From Mucilaginibacter polytrichastri (GTDB taxonomy: Bacteria > Bacteroidota > Bacteroidia > Sphingobacteriales > Sphingobacteriaceae), in assembly GCF_001911425.1 (NCBI RefSeq), contig NZ_MPPL01000001.1, positions 3,556,906 to 3,612,433 of the forward strand: a stretch of DNA of 55,528 nucleotides, in the 5' to 3' direction. The translations under genes were made by a program, and so were the position numbers. Positions 1 to 9,862 of the stretch are shown in pieces; within the stretch, counting starts at the first letter, position 1, and the number at the start of each line of letters is the position of its first letter. The notes under the pieces were generated by a model, which searched no databases, had not been told where the DNA came from, and saw nothing but the letters and a program-made list of their open reading frames with translations.

Positions 1-26
1 CATTACAAAAAATTATAAAAACCGTC

Positions 27-120
27 TTGTCATTCTGAGTGTAACGAAGAATCTTCTGCACCATCAAAGCTCAACACTTTGCAATCGAAGAAGATTCTTC
101 ACTATCGTTCAGAATGACAA
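27..120. repeat. Interspersed hairpin repeat, family A (TCATTCTGA type), copy 1
   Basis: The outer arms begin TTGTCATTCTGA and end TCAGAATGACAA. The inner arms carry GAAGAATCTTCT and AGAAGATTCTTC, so the roughly 94-bp unit folds into a long imperfect hairpin. A second copy with the same arms lies at 25725-25804. It is non-coding, placed just upstream of the GH65 gene, and could act as a transcript-end or mRNA-stability structure. Confidence 0.8.
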
Positions 121-164
121 AAGGGGGTAAACAATAAAAGAGATACTTATTACAAGAATTATAC

Positions 165-2474
165 ATGAAAGATTACATCAAAGTTGATGAGTGGAAAATT
201 ATCGAAGAAGGGTTTGATCCACACTACAATAAGATTTCAGAAAGCATATTTAGTTTAGGTAATGGCCGCATGGGCCAGCGCGCCAATTTTGAGGAAGCCT
301 ACAGCGGCGACACGTTACAAGGCAATTACGTAGCCGGCGTTTACTATCCCGATAAAACACGTGTAGGCTGGTGGAAAAACGGCTACCCCGAATATTTTGC
401 CAAAGTATTAAACGCAGCAAACTGGATAGGTATCGATATTACTATTGAAGGCGAACAACTTGATCTGGCTCAATGTACCACCCAACAGTTTAGCCGCGAG
501 CTAAACATGAAAGAAGGGTACCTTAAACGTACCTTCACTGCTACCACCAAAAACGGCAAACAGGTAGCTGTAGAATCTACCCGTTTTTGCAGCATGGCCG
601 ATGATGAGACCGGCGCTATCCGTTATGCCCTTACCCCATTAAACTTTAGCGGCGAGGTTACTATAACACCTTACATTGATGGCGATGTAAAAAATAAAGA
701 TGCCAACTACGACGAAAAATTTTGGGATGAAGTAAAAAAAGGCACATCTACTAATGGTGCTTTTGTACAGCTTCGTACCAAAAAAACAGGCTTTGAAGTA
801 GCTACAGGGATGCTGGTAAGTATTTTGCAAAACAATCAGCCAATTGACGCCGGTTTTAAACCGGTTGAAAAGGAGAAATATGTAGCCCTGCAAACCACGT
901 TGCAGGTAAAGGCCAACGAGCCTGTTACTATCTATAAGTTTGCAGCTAACCTATCATCACAAAACCATCCTGCCGATCAGTTAGAGGAAGTTTTAAATGA
1001 CACACTCCAACGCATTGCAGCCAAAGGTTTTGACACCATGCTGGCCGAACAAGCCGCTGCCTGGGCCGAGAAATGGAAACACAACGATATTATTATCGAA
1101 GGCGATGCTTCTGCACAGCAGGGTATCCGTTTTAATATATTCCAACTAAACCAAACCTATACCGGCGAGGATGATCGTTTAAACATCGGGCCCAAAGGTT
1201 TCACCGGCGAAAAATACGGAGGCTCAACCTACTGGGATACCGAAGCCTATTGCGTGCCTTTTTACCTGGCAACAGCCGATCAAAAAGTTACCCGCAATTT
1301 GTTGCTTTACCGCTATAAGCAATTAGGTAAAGCGATTGAAAACGCGGCTTCACTTGGCTTTAACAATGGTGCTGCCCTATACCCCATGGTTACTATGGAC
1401 GGTACCGAATGCCATAACGAGTGGGAAATTACCTTTGAGGAAATTCACCGTAACGGCGCCATTGCTTATGCTATATTTAATTATGTCCGTTACACAGCCG
1501 ACGATGCTTACCTGGCCGATTATGGTTTAGAGGTATTGATCGCCATCTCCCGTTTTTGGTCGCAGCGTGTTAATTGGAGCGATGATAAGCAACAGTATGT
1601 GATGCTTGGTGTAACCGGTCCAAACGAGTACGAAAACAACATTAACAACAACTGGTACACCAGTAAATTAGCCGTTTGGTGTATGAAATATACACTGGAA
1701 GTTGTAAAACAGGTAAAAGCAAACGAGCCTGACAAATACAATGCACTGGCAACAAAGATCAACTTTAGTATCGACTCGGAAACTGCCAAATGGAGTAACA
1801 TTGTGGAGCAGATGTACTATCCGTATTCAGAGAAGCTAGGCGTATTTTTACAGCAGGACGGCTACCTGGATAAAGAGCAGATCCTGGTGAAAGACCTACC
1901 CGCTGCAGATCGCCCTATTAATCAAAAATGGAGCTGGGACCGTATCCTGCGCTCTTGCTATATTAAACAGGCCGATGTATTGCAGGGTATTTATTTCTTC
2001 GAGGATGAATACGACTTGGAAACCATCCGCAGAAACTTCGACTTTTATGAGCCGCGCACGGTGCATGAGTCATCGTTATCGCCATGCGTACACGCTATTT
2101 TAGCTGCCAAACTGGGCGACGAGGCACGTGCTTACGAGTTTTACCTGCGTACCTCACGCTTAGATCTCGACGATTATAACAACGATACCGAAGATGGTTG
2201 CCACACCACCTCCATGGCAGGCACTTGGATGTCGGTAGTAGAAGGCTTTGGCGGTATGCGCGTTAAGGATGGCAAGCTATCATTCCAACCGTTTTTACCG
2301 GCTAAATGGAATTCGTTCTCTTTCCATGTTGGTTTCCGCGGCGCATTGCTTAATATTAAAGTGAGCAAAGAAGGTGTGCAAATCACTAACCATTCTGAAG
2401 CAGAAATCGTAGTTATAGTACATGGCAAAGAACAATTGGTGAAAGCCAATGCCGATGTCATTTTAGAAGCTTAA
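165..2474 (+). CDS. Glycoside hydrolase family 65 phosphorylase (probable maltose phosphorylase)
   Basis: A 769-residue protein with no signal peptide, so cytoplasmic. GH65 enzymes phosphorolyse alpha-glucosides; the maltose-specific ones give beta-glucose-1-phosphate plus glucose. The N-terminal beta-sandwich region (about 1-290) is followed by the (alpha/alpha)6 catalytic barrel. The barrel contains the family's TFEEIHRNG motif at residues 423-431, which includes the general-acid glutamate, and a late KWSWDRILRS segment. The length matches family members. The start is the ATG after the upstream repeat. Four bases separate it from the next gene, and a periplasmic amylase, an SLC45-like transporter and a GH31 enzyme follow, which favours maltose or short maltodextrins as substrate. 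Specificity for kojibiose, nigerose or trehalose cannot be excluded from sequence alone. Confidence 0.88.
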   Translation: MKDYIKVDEWKIIEEGFDPHYNKISESIFSLGNGRMGQRANFEEAYSGDTLQGNYVAGVYYPDKTRVGWWKNGYPEYFAKVLNAANWIGIDITIEGEQLDLAQCTTQQFSRELNMKEGYLKRTFTATTKNGKQVAVESTRFCSMADDETGAIRYALTPLNFSGEVTITPYIDGDVKNKDANYDEKFWDEVKKGTSTNGAFVQLRTKKTGFEVATGMLVSILQNNQPIDAGFKPVEKEKYVALQTTLQVKANEPVTIYKFAANLSSQNHPADQLEEVLNDTLQRIAAKGFDTMLAEQAAAWAEKWKHNDIIIEGDASAQQGIRFNIFQLNQTYTGEDDRLNIGPKGFTGEKYGGSTYWDTEAYCVPFYLATADQKVTRNLLLYRYKQLGKAIENAASLGFNNGAALYPMVTMDGTECHNEWEITFEEIHRNGAIAYAIFNYVRYTADDAYLADYGLEVLIAISRFWSQRVNWSDDKQQYVMLGVTGPNEYENNINNNWYTSKLAVWCMKYTLEVVKQVKANEPDKYNALATKINFSIDSETAKWSNIVEQMYYPYSEKLGVFLQQDGYLDKEQILVKDLPAADRPINQKWSWDRILRSCYIKQADVLQGIYFFEDEYDLETIRRNFDFYEPRTVHESSLSPCVHAILAAKLGDEARAYEFYLRTSRLDLDDYNNDTEDGCHTTSMAGTWMSVVEGFGGMRVKDGKLSFQPFLPAKWNSFSFHVGFRGALLNIKVSKEGVQITNHSEAEIVVIVHGKEQLVKANADVILEA

Positions 2475-2478
2475 TAGA

Positions 2479-3444
2479 ATGAACAAAACCCAACGGCTTA
2501 TTTTAGGTATAGTAGCGGCTTTAGGCTTTGCCATAATTATGCGATGGGTCTTCGCAATAGATAGTTTTAGTCGCTTTTTTAGTGTAATGACTGTTACCTT
2601 TTTGGTAGGCTTGCCATTTGCCGTTGGTTATATTACTGTGTACTTATGTAATTTAGATACAGTTAGGTATAAATCCAATGCTTTTTTTATTCCATTTATC
2701 CCGATAGTAACTTTCTTTTTACTAACGCTGTTTTTAAAAATAGAGGGAGCTGCATGTTGGATAATGATACTACCGGTATTTCTAATACTTGCAGGTTTGG
2801 GCGGTTTAACAGCCCGATATTATAAGCTAAAAAAAGAAGATCGCATCAATAACACTTACGTTTTCATAGTTGCTTTGTTGCCTTTTTTGATTTCCCCGCT
2901 GGAAAAAATGATCAGTGTTATACCTGGTAAATACAGAGCATATACCGAAATTGAGATACATGCCACTAAAACACAGATTTGGCAAAATGTAACCCGTGTA
3001 CGCGCCATTTCTACCGCGCAAGATAGTGCCTCGTTTACACGCTTCCTTGGGTTTCCACGACCTATAAAAGCTGAATTAGATACGGCGGGTGTTGGCGGTA
3101 AACGCGAGGCAATTTTTGACAAGGGGTTAGTATTTCACGAAACCGTGATTGCCTATCAGCCATTGAAATCAATGACGTTTACCATCAAAGCCAATCCTTA
3201 CGAAATACCATCAGCAACAATGGACAAGCATATTGTTGTTGGAGGTGATTTTTTTGATGTATTAACCGGCACTTACGAATTGGAACAAATTGATAGCCAT
3301 ACTTGCCGGTTAAAGCTTTACAGTAATTTTAAACTGAGTACCACATTTAATTTCTACGCAAGCATCTGGGCAAATTGGATTATGAAAGATATTCAACTAA
3401 ACATTCTGAAAGTAATTAAAGCAAGGGCAGAGCAGAAAGTCTAA
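2479..3444 (+). CDS. Membrane protein with C-terminal SRPBCC-like domain
   Basis: A 321-residue protein. The first ~150 residues hold four or five hydrophobic helices, ending with a segment near residues 125-145 that could enter the periplasm or return to the cytoplasm. Residues ~155-321 begin YTEIEIHATKTQIW, a pattern typical of the polyketide-cyclase/START-like (SRPBCC) helix-grip fold. The ATG lies 4 bp after the GH65 stop, and its own stop is 1 bp before the amylase start, so it is almost certainly cotranscribed with the sugar genes. Its function is unknown. A ligand-binding or sensory role is only inference from the fold. Confidence 0.6.
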   Translation: MNKTQRLILGIVAALGFAIIMRWVFAIDSFSRFFSVMTVTFLVGLPFAVGYITVYLCNLDTVRYKSNAFFIPFIPIVTFFLLTLFLKIEGAACWIMILPVFLILAGLGGLTARYYKLKKEDRINNTYVFIVALLPFLISPLEKMISVIPGKYRAYTEIEIHATKTQIWQNVTRVRAISTAQDSASFTRFLGFPRPIKAELDTAGVGGKREAIFDKGLVFHETVIAYQPLKSMTFTIKANPYEIPSATMDKHIVVGGDFFDVLTGTYELEQIDSHTCRLKLYSNFKLSTTFNFYASIWANWIMKDIQLNILKVIKARAEQKV

Positions 3445-3445
3445 T

Positions 3446-5248
3446 ATGAAATTCAGATTTTACATTTTGTTGGCCGCTTTATGCGTTAATCAATTAACTG
3501 TTGCCCAGCAAAAAACAAAAAAACGTATGCAATCCGATCCAAACCATAAACTAGTGATATACCAGCTGTTGCCACGGCTGTTTGGCAATGCTAAAACTGT
3601 AAATAAGTTTTACGGCTCCGTGGAAGAAAATGGCGTTGGCAAGTTTAACGATATTACTGATATCGGTTTACAGGAGCTCAAAAAGATGGGCTTTACACAC
3701 ATTTGGTACACCGGTGTAATTGAGCACGCCACCATGACTGATTACTCGGCTTTTGGTATCATTCCCGATGATCCGGATGTGGTGAAAGGCCGCGCGGGTT
3801 CGCCTTATGCGGTTAAAGATTATTATGATGTAGATCCCGACCTTGCCATCGATGTTAAAAACCGCATGGCCGAATACGAAGCCTTAATTAAACGTACCCA
3901 TACCAATGGCATGCAGGTATTGATGGATTTTGTGCCCAACCACGTAGCCCGTACCTATCACTCGGATGTAATGCCGGCAGGTATGCGAAATTTTGGTGAA
4001 GACGATGATAAAAACAAAGCATTCGACCCTAAAAATGATTTCTACTATATCCCCGGTCAGCCATTTAAAGTTCCCGGAGGGTATAACCCGGGCGGGAATG
4101 ATTTCCATAGTCCGTTGAAAGATGGGCATTTTGATGAGAACCCTGCCAAAGCAACAGGTAACAATATATTCAGTGCCGCACCATCGTTAGATGATTGGTT
4201 CGAAACCATCAAGCTAAATTATGGCGTTGATTACCAAAACGGGCATCAAACACACTTTGACCCTATCCCCCCGGTTTGGCAAAAGATGTACGATATCCTT
4301 AACTTTTGGAGCAACAAAGGCATCGATGGTTTCCGTTGCGACATGGTGGAGTATGTACCTTTTGAGTTTTGGGGCTGGGTAATTCCAAAACTAAAAGCAG
4401 CCCACCCCCATCTTATTTTTATCGGCGAAGCTTACAATAAAACCGAATACAATAATTACTTATTTAAGGGACATTTCGATTACCTGTATGACAAGGTTGG
4501 CTTGTATGATGCTGTGAGAAAATTGGTTAGTAATGATAGCCATGCCAGCACCTGGGATATTAACAGTGTTTGGAATAACGATAGCAAAGGCATTGATGAG
4601 CACATGATCCGCTTTATGGAAAACCATGATGAGCAACGCATTGCATCCCCCGATTTTGCAGGCAACCCTTGGTATGCAGTCCCGGGGATGATCGTTACGG
4701 CAACCTTAAATACAGGCCCGGTAATGATCTATTTCGGGCAGGAAGTTGGTGAACCTGGAGCCGGCGTAGAAGGCTTCGGCGGGCAGGATGGGCGCAGCAG
4801 TATCTTCGATTACTGGGGCGTACCCGAGCATCAAAAATGGTTAAACAATGGCCAGTTCGATGGCGGGCAGTTATCAGACAGCCAAAAACAACTGCGCGGT
4901 TTCTACCGTAAACTGCTTAACGCTGTAAAAGATAACGAAGCATTAAACAGTGGTAGGTTTTACGAGCTGATGATGGCTAACGAACATAACACCGGTTTTA
5001 ACCAGCGCGTATACATGTATTTACGCTATACCGATAACCAAAGAGTATTAGTAATTACCAACTTTAATAGAAACGAACAGCATTTAAACGTGAAACTACC
5101 TGCCGACTTATTGCAGCAATTGCACGTAAGCGGTAGTGTAAATTTTATCGATTTATTAAATGGCACTGCGTATAGTACGAGTGATATTAATAATGGATTG
5201 GATATTACGCTGCCGGCAACTAGTGGGGTAATGTTGAAAATTCAGTAA
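3446..5248 (+). CDS. Exported alpha-amylase-family glycosidase (GH13)
   Basis: A 600-residue protein with a typical Sec signal peptide ending near VAQQ (residue ~21), so probably periplasmic or secreted. The TIM-barrel carries the GH13 catalytic triad: Asp299 in GFRCDM (nucleophile), Glu328 in IGEAYN (acid/base) and Asp395 in ENHDEQR (transition-state stabiliser). MDFVPNH near residue 160 is conserved region I. A C-terminal beta-domain closes the protein. It should cleave alpha-1,4-glucans into maltose-size products that the MFS protein and GH65 enzyme downstream and upstream can use. The start codon follows the preceding stop by one base (TAATATG), suggesting translational coupling. The exact product spectrum is not deducible. 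Confidence 0.88.
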   Translation: MKFRFYILLAALCVNQLTVAQQKTKKRMQSDPNHKLVIYQLLPRLFGNAKTVNKFYGSVEENGVGKFNDITDIGLQELKKMGFTHIWYTGVIEHATMTDYSAFGIIPDDPDVVKGRAGSPYAVKDYYDVDPDLAIDVKNRMAEYEALIKRTHTNGMQVLMDFVPNHVARTYHSDVMPAGMRNFGEDDDKNKAFDPKNDFYYIPGQPFKVPGGYNPGGNDFHSPLKDGHFDENPAKATGNNIFSAAPSLDDWFETIKLNYGVDYQNGHQTHFDPIPPVWQKMYDILNFWSNKGIDGFRCDMVEYVPFEFWGWVIPKLKAAHPHLIFIGEAYNKTEYNNYLFKGHFDYLYDKVGLYDAVRKLVSNDSHASTWDINSVWNNDSKGIDEHMIRFMENHDEQRIASPDFAGNPWYAVPGMIVTATLNTGPVMIYFGQEVGEPGAGVEGFGGQDGRSSIFDYWGVPEHQKWLNNGQFDGGQLSDSQKQLRGFYRKLLNAVKDNEALNSGRFYELMMANEHNTGFNQRVYMYLRYTDNQRVLVITNFNRNEQHLNVKLPADLLQQLHVSGSVNFIDLLNGTAYSTSDINNGLDITLPATSGVMLKIQ

Positions 5249-5256
5249 TAAACTAT

Positions 5257-5353
5257 GTCATGCTGAACTTGTTTCAGCACCCCACATGCTAAGTAACCGG
5301 TGTACTAAGCACGTGGCTTGTCCTGTGGGATGCCGAAACAAGTTCGGCATGAC
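5257..5353. repeat. Interspersed hairpin repeat, family B (TCATGCTGAAC type), copy 1
   Basis: The left arm GTCATGCTGAACTTGTTTC pairs with the right arm, which reads GAAACAAGTTCGGCATGAC. A variable centre contains CCCACATGCTAAG and TCCTGTGGGATG, which form an inner stem. Related copies lie at 24096-24192 and 24923-25031. It sits between the amylase and transporter genes and could limit read-through between them. Confidence 0.85.
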
Positions 5354-5447
5354 GGGCGGAGATGATTTAAAGAAGAGATGAAACAAAGTTTACCCGTTCC
5401 CAACCAATGAACGATGAACTAACGAACCAATAATAAACCCTAATTAA

Positions 5448-6818
5448 ATGAGTAAACCCGCTGTAGCCGAAAAACCCAGACTAAGTTTTTGGCAAATCTG
5501 GAACATGAGCTTCGGCTTTCTGGGCATCCAATTTGGCTTTGCCTTACAAAACGGAAATGCCAGCCGTATCCTGACAAAGTTCGGGGCAGATGTAGAGCAT
5601 TTGTCATGGTTTTGGCTGGCAGCACCCATCACCGGGATGATCGTTCAGCCCATCATAGGCCATTACAGCGACCGTACCTGGAACAGGCTGGGCCGCCGTC
5701 GTCCTTACTTTTTAACCGGGGCTATATTATCGGCTATCGCTTTATTCCTGATGCCAAACTCGGCCGCCATCGCTTCTATCGCCCCTCCTATTTTGGTAGG
5801 CGCAGGTATGTTGATGATTATGGATGCATCGTTCAACGTAGCGATGGAACCCTTCCGTGCATTAGTTGCCGATAACCTGCCGGATAGCCAGCGCAGCATC
5901 GGTTTCTCGGTACAAACCTGCTTAATTGGGTTGGGTGCTGTAGTAGGTTCCTGCCTGCCTTATATTTTCTCGAATTGGTTTCATGTAGCATCTACCGCTC
6001 CAAACGGGCAGGTAGAAGACAACGTAAAATATTCTTTTTATGTGGGTGGCACCATGCTGCTGCTTACCGTTTTGTGGACTATCATCCGCACAAAAGAATA
6101 CTCACCCGCCGAGTATGCCAGCTTTCATCCCACTGAAGATGTAGAGGAGAAACCCAAAAGTGGACTTACCGAAATACTCAATGATTTAAAAAAGATGCCC
6201 AAAACCATGAAGCAATTAGGGTTGGTTCAGTTCTTTTCCTGGTTCGCGCTTTTCTCAATGTGGGTATTTACAACCCCGGCCATTGCATCGCACATTTACC
6301 ATGTGGCTCCCGGCGATACCTCTTCGGCAAAATACAGCGAAGCGGGTAATTGGGTGGGCATCCTGTTTGGTGTTTACAATGGTGTATCTGCTATTTATGC
6401 TTTGGTACTACCCTCTGTTGCTAGAGCTACCAGCCGTAAACAGGCACATGCTTTCTCTTTGGTAATGGGTGGAATCAGTTTATTATCAATATTTTTTATT
6501 AAAGACCCTATGTGGCTTATCGCGCCAATGGTGGGTATCGGCCTGGCATGGGGTAGTATTTTGGCTATGCCTTATGCCATTTTATCAAGCGCTATCCCGG
6601 CAAAAAAAATGGGGGTATATATGGGTATCTTTAACTTCTTTATCACTTTCCCGCAAATTGTTAACGGCTTTTTCGGCGGGCCGATCGTAAAATATTTTTA
6701 CAACGGGCAATCTATCTATGCCATTCTATTAGCTGGCATTTTCATGCTTTTCGCCGCAATTTCGGTGCTATTTGTGCAAGACAGTAAGGATATTAATGTT
6801 AAGCAAACGTTGCAATAA
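5448..6818 (+). CDS. MFS sugar transporter, SLC45/GPH-like (probable maltose permease)
   Basis: A 456-residue inner-membrane protein with about 12 hydrophobic helices. The first helices read SFGFLGIQFGFALQNGNASRI, and the loop after helix 2 has SDRTWNRLGRRRPY, a form of the MFS G-x3-D-R-x-G-R-R signature. This arrangement is typical of the glycoside/sucrose-maltose (SLC45-like) branch, which imports disaccharides with protons. It lies between the amylase and alpha-glucosidase genes, which supports import of maltose or maltodextrin released in the periplasm. The central cytoplasmic loop (~residues 225-255) is charged, as is usual. Exact substrate and coupling ion are inferred. Confidence 0.85.
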   Translation: MSKPAVAEKPRLSFWQIWNMSFGFLGIQFGFALQNGNASRILTKFGADVEHLSWFWLAAPITGMIVQPIIGHYSDRTWNRLGRRRPYFLTGAILSAIALFLMPNSAAIASIAPPILVGAGMLMIMDASFNVAMEPFRALVADNLPDSQRSIGFSVQTCLIGLGAVVGSCLPYIFSNWFHVASTAPNGQVEDNVKYSFYVGGTMLLLTVLWTIIRTKEYSPAEYASFHPTEDVEEKPKSGLTEILNDLKKMPKTMKQLGLVQFFSWFALFSMWVFTTPAIASHIYHVAPGDTSSAKYSEAGNWVGILFGVYNGVSAIYALVLPSVARATSRKQAHAFSLVMGGISLLSIFFIKDPMWLIAPMVGIGLAWGSILAMPYAILSSAIPAKKMGVYMGIFNFFITFPQIVNGFFGGPIVKYFYNGQSIYAILLAGIFMLFAAISVLFVQDSKDINVKQTLQ

Positions 6819-6913
6819 CGTTAGATTGACATTTATTGGCGCAATTGTTGGTAAATATCAATATATTGGCTTCTTTAAGCTCAAGCACTACTGATCACCA
6901 AGAAATCAAATTC

Positions 6914-9379
6914 ATGGACGAAAATATACTTAATCCCGATGATTTATTAGGAAACAAGCTCATCAGCGAAGAAGATGATGATGAGTTTCATCACCTCAAT
7001 AATCCTGTGCTGGGGCTAAAACCCATTGTTAAAAAATATTTAGGCACGGTAACAGACGTTAAAGAGGTTGGTAACAAGTTCTTTTTTACAGACAGCGAAG
7101 CCAGGGTTGAAGTTACCGTAGTAACTGACGAAATTATCCGGGTAAGGTTAGCGCCACACGGTGTTTTCTTAGAAGAATTCTCTTACGCCGTACCCAAGCA
7201 GGAGCAAAAGGTTTCTGTTTTTTCACTGCACGAAGACGAATTGGAATACCGGGTATCTACCAGTACGGTAAACTGCCATATCCGTAAAATAGATTTTTTT
7301 ATCTCTTTTTCTGATACTCAAAACCATATTACCAACCAGGATGCTGTACCCATGCACTGGGAAGAGAACACGCAGTTTGGTGGCTATTATGTGTTTGGCA
7401 CCAAGGTATGTAATACCGACGAAGCTTTTTATGGCCTGGGCGATAAAGCATCAGATCTTAATCTCCGTGGCCGGCGGTTTAAAAACTGGAACACCGATGC
7501 CTATTCTTTCGGCTGGAACCAGGACCCTTTGTACCGGAGTATCCCCTTCTACATTAGCTTAAACGAAGGTATTGCCCACGGTATTTTTTTTGATAATACT
7601 TTTAAAGCCACATTTGACTTTGGTGCCGAAGACCGTACCAAAACCAGTTTCTGGGCAGATGGCGGCGAACTGCAATATTATTACATCCACGGCCCGCATA
7701 TGATGGACGTGGTAAAAAGTTACCACCTGTTAACAGGCACCCACCCTATGCCGCCGCTTTGGGCGCTGGGCTATCACCAATGCCGCTGGAGTTATTATCC
7801 GGAGAGTAAGGTAATGTCGGTTGCTAAAGGCTTCCGTAAAAACCAGATCCCTTGCGATGGTATTTACCTGGATATTGATTACATGGATGGCTACCGCTGC
7901 TTTACCTGGAACCGCAAATATTTCCCCGATCCTAAAAAAATGATTAAGGAACTGGCTGCTGATGGTTTTAAAACCGTGGTAATTATTGATCCGGGTATCC
8001 GTGTGGATGATAATTACAGCGTATTTAAAGAAGGTAAAGAGAAACGTTATTTCTGCCGCCGTAGTGATGATTACTTTATGGAAGGCCACGTTTGGCCGGG
8101 CCGCTGCCAGTTCCCTGATTTTACCAATCCGGAAGTACGTGCCTGGTGGGGCGGTTTATTCGACGAATTAGTACAGCTTGGCGTTGCCGGCGTATGGAAT
8201 GATATGAACGAGCCTGCCGTTTTTGGCGCAGGTACCTTCCCGGATGATGTACGCCACCAATACGATGGTTTCCGTGGGTCGCACCGTAAGGCACATAATG
8301 TTTACGGCATGCAGATGGTGCGTGCAACCTACGAAGGTTTGCGCAAGCTGATGAAAAATAAACGTCCGTTTACCATTACCCGTGCGGGTTACTCGGGCCT
8401 GCAGCGTTATGCCTCCGTTTGGACGGGTGATAACGTAGCATCATGGGAACATTTGCGTTTGGGTAATATCCAGTGCCAGCGTTTGTCTATGTCGGGCGTG
8501 CCGTTTTGTGGTACAGATATAGGCGGCTTTAGCGGCGAGCCGGATGGCGAGTTGTTTACCCGCTGGATCCAGTTTGGCGCCTTCTCGCCGTTTATGCGTG
8601 CACACTCGGCCGGCGATACCAAAGAGCGCGAACCATGGAGCTTTGGCGAACCTTACACTACTATTAATCGTAAATTTATTGAGCTGCGTTACCGCCTGCT
8701 ACCCTACCTGTATTCTACCTTCTGGGAGCATCACCGATATGGCTTCCCGATATTAAGGCCGGTAGTTTTGCAAGAGCAGGACATTTTAGCCAACCAGGCC
8801 CGCCAGGATGAATTTACCTACGGAGATAAAATATTAGTTTGCCCGGTTATGGAACCCGGACAAACCAGTCGCCCGGTTTATCTGCCCAAAGGCCAGTGGT
8901 ATAACTTCTGGACTAATGAAATAGCAGATGGTGGCGTGGAAGTTATGGTACCTACCCCCTTAGAAACCATCCCGGTATTTATTAAAGCCGGTGCTGTATT
9001 GCCGGAGTACCCGGTAATGCAATACGTAGGCGAAAAAGAGATTGATGAAGTTAAACTGAACGTTTATTACAGCAACCACGAGGTAAACTCGTTCTTGTTT
9101 GAAGATTACGGTGAAACCTTTGCTTACGAACAGGATATTTACCTGGAGAAAAAGTTTATTGTAAGCGGTAAGGATACACTGCTAACCATTGAGCAAACGA
9201 TGGAAGGCTTATATACACCACGATACGAAAACTATCACTTCAAAATCATTGGCCTGCCATTTAAACCATCTAAAATAATTATCGATGGCAAAACTGTAGG
9301 CGATTTTGTACTCACCGAAGAAAAATGCTACGAGTTTAAATTCTCCAAAAACTTTAAGCATATCGAAATACTTAAGTAA
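6914..9379 (+). CDS. Glycoside hydrolase family 31 alpha-glucosidase
   Basis: An 821-residue protein counted from the ATG at 6914. An in-frame TTG lies 26 codons upstream but has no supporting features, and the ATG gives the natural acidic N-terminus MDENILNPDD. The N-terminal beta-sandwich is followed by the catalytic barrel, with nucleophile Asp430 in WNDMNEP and acid/base Asp506 in WTGDN. GTDIGGFSG follows, and the C-terminal part is a beta-rich domain. No signal peptide is visible, so it should act in the cytoplasm on imported maltodextrins or isomalto-branches, releasing glucose. It is the last gene of the maltose cluster, and its stop codon lies inside the left arm of a bidirectional terminator. 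Confidence 0.88.
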   Translation: MDENILNPDDLLGNKLISEEDDDEFHHLNNPVLGLKPIVKKYLGTVTDVKEVGNKFFFTDSEARVEVTVVTDEIIRVRLAPHGVFLEEFSYAVPKQEQKVSVFSLHEDELEYRVSTSTVNCHIRKIDFFISFSDTQNHITNQDAVPMHWEENTQFGGYYVFGTKVCNTDEAFYGLGDKASDLNLRGRRFKNWNTDAYSFGWNQDPLYRSIPFYISLNEGIAHGIFFDNTFKATFDFGAEDRTKTSFWADGGELQYYYIHGPHMMDVVKSYHLLTGTHPMPPLWALGYHQCRWSYYPESKVMSVAKGFRKNQIPCDGIYLDIDYMDGYRCFTWNRKYFPDPKKMIKELAADGFKTVVIIDPGIRVDDNYSVFKEGKEKRYFCRRSDDYFMEGHVWPGRCQFPDFTNPEVRAWWGGLFDELVQLGVAGVWNDMNEPAVFGAGTFPDDVRHQYDGFRGSHRKAHNVYGMQMVRATYEGLRKLMKNKRPFTITRAGYSGLQRYASVWTGDNVASWEHLRLGNIQCQRLSMSGVPFCGTDIGGFSGEPDGELFTRWIQFGAFSPFMRAHSAGDTKEREPWSFGEPYTTINRKFIELRYRLLPYLYSTFWEHHRYGFPILRPVVLQEQDILANQARQDEFTYGDKILVCPVMEPGQTSRPVYLPKGQWYNFWTNEIADGGVEVMVPTPLETIPVFIKAGAVLPEYPVMQYVGEKEIDEVKLNVYYSNHEVNSFLFEDYGETFAYEQDIYLEKKFIVSGKDTLLTIEQTMEGLYTPRYENYHFKIIGLPFKPSKIIIDGKTVGDFVLTEEKCYEFKFSKNFKHIEILK

Positions 9380-9415
9380 TGCAAAGGCCCCTATAAAACC
9401 GGGGCCTTTGCATTA
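9377..9415. terminator. Bidirectional terminator with 15-bp perfect arms
   Basis: The arms TAATGCAAAGGCCCC and GGGGCCTTTGCATTA are perfect inverted repeats around a 9-nt loop. The TAA stop of the GH31 gene is the first three bases of the left arm. The stop of the convergent secreted-protein gene is the last three bases of the right arm. One structure therefore ends both genes. Confidence 0.9.
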
Positions 9416-9862
9416 TTTCTTGTTCATTATTTGAATATTCATTATTTGCTTTACAGTAAATTTGGATTTATTCATTCCCAAATGTCCATAACCGTAAACA
9501 TATCCTTCTTCAAAAAAACCCACAACGTCAATAACTAAGTAACATTTCCAATAATTTTCATGTACATATCGTAGTTCTTTTAGATGACGGCTTTTAATAT
9601 TTATATTATCTGGTATTTCTAACTCAATACCAACGTCCTTACAATCTTTATTCCATGAATGTAAACTCCAATACTCCTCTATTCCACTGTAAGTAAACCG
9701 CGTGTATACCAATTCTTTCCTATGTTCATTGAGATCGCAGGCGTTAACATAATTAGGATAGCCATCGGGAAGTACTGGCGGAGGAAATAACATATTAGAT
9801 ACTTTTTGAGCAAAAGTTACTTGGCTAAAAAGTATTAATACTGCTATGATTATTGATTTCAC
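9413..9862 (-). CDS. Small secreted hypothetical protein
   Basis: A 149-residue protein. The N-terminus (MKSIIIAVLILFSQVTFAQ) is a clear Sec signal peptide with cleavage after FAQ, leaving about 130 mature residues that are probably periplasmic. The mature part is rich in Tyr, Trp and Asn, with YSGIEEYWSLHSWNKDC and ENYWKCYLVIDVVGFFEEG. No family is recognised. The coding sequence is more AT-rich than the flanking carbohydrate genes and it stands alone on the minus strand, which hints at acquisition. It is convergent with the GH31 gene and shares its terminator. A 258-bp gap without recognised features separates its start from glgB. Confidence 0.6.
   Translation of the reverse strand: MKSIIIAVLILFSQVTFAQKVSNMLFPPPVLPDGYPNYVNACDLNEHRKELVYTRFTYSGIEEYWSLHSWNKDCKDVGIELEIPDNINIKSRHLKELRYVHENYWKCYLVIDVVGFFEEGYVYGYGHLGMNKSKFTVKQIMNIQIMNKK

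Noticed and set aside
5489..5875. 128-codon plus-strand ORF inside the MFS gene
   Set aside because: It is fully contained in another frame of a clear 12-helix transporter and has no independent start signals.
6836..6913. In-frame TTG extension of the GH31 gene
   Set aside because: It adds 26 residues with no family match, and the ATG at 6914 gives the usual N-terminus.
7730..8089. 119-codon ORF on the minus strand inside the GH31 gene
   Set aside because: It lies antisense to a strongly conserved catalytic region and its product has no recognisable pattern; it is a shadow of the real gene.
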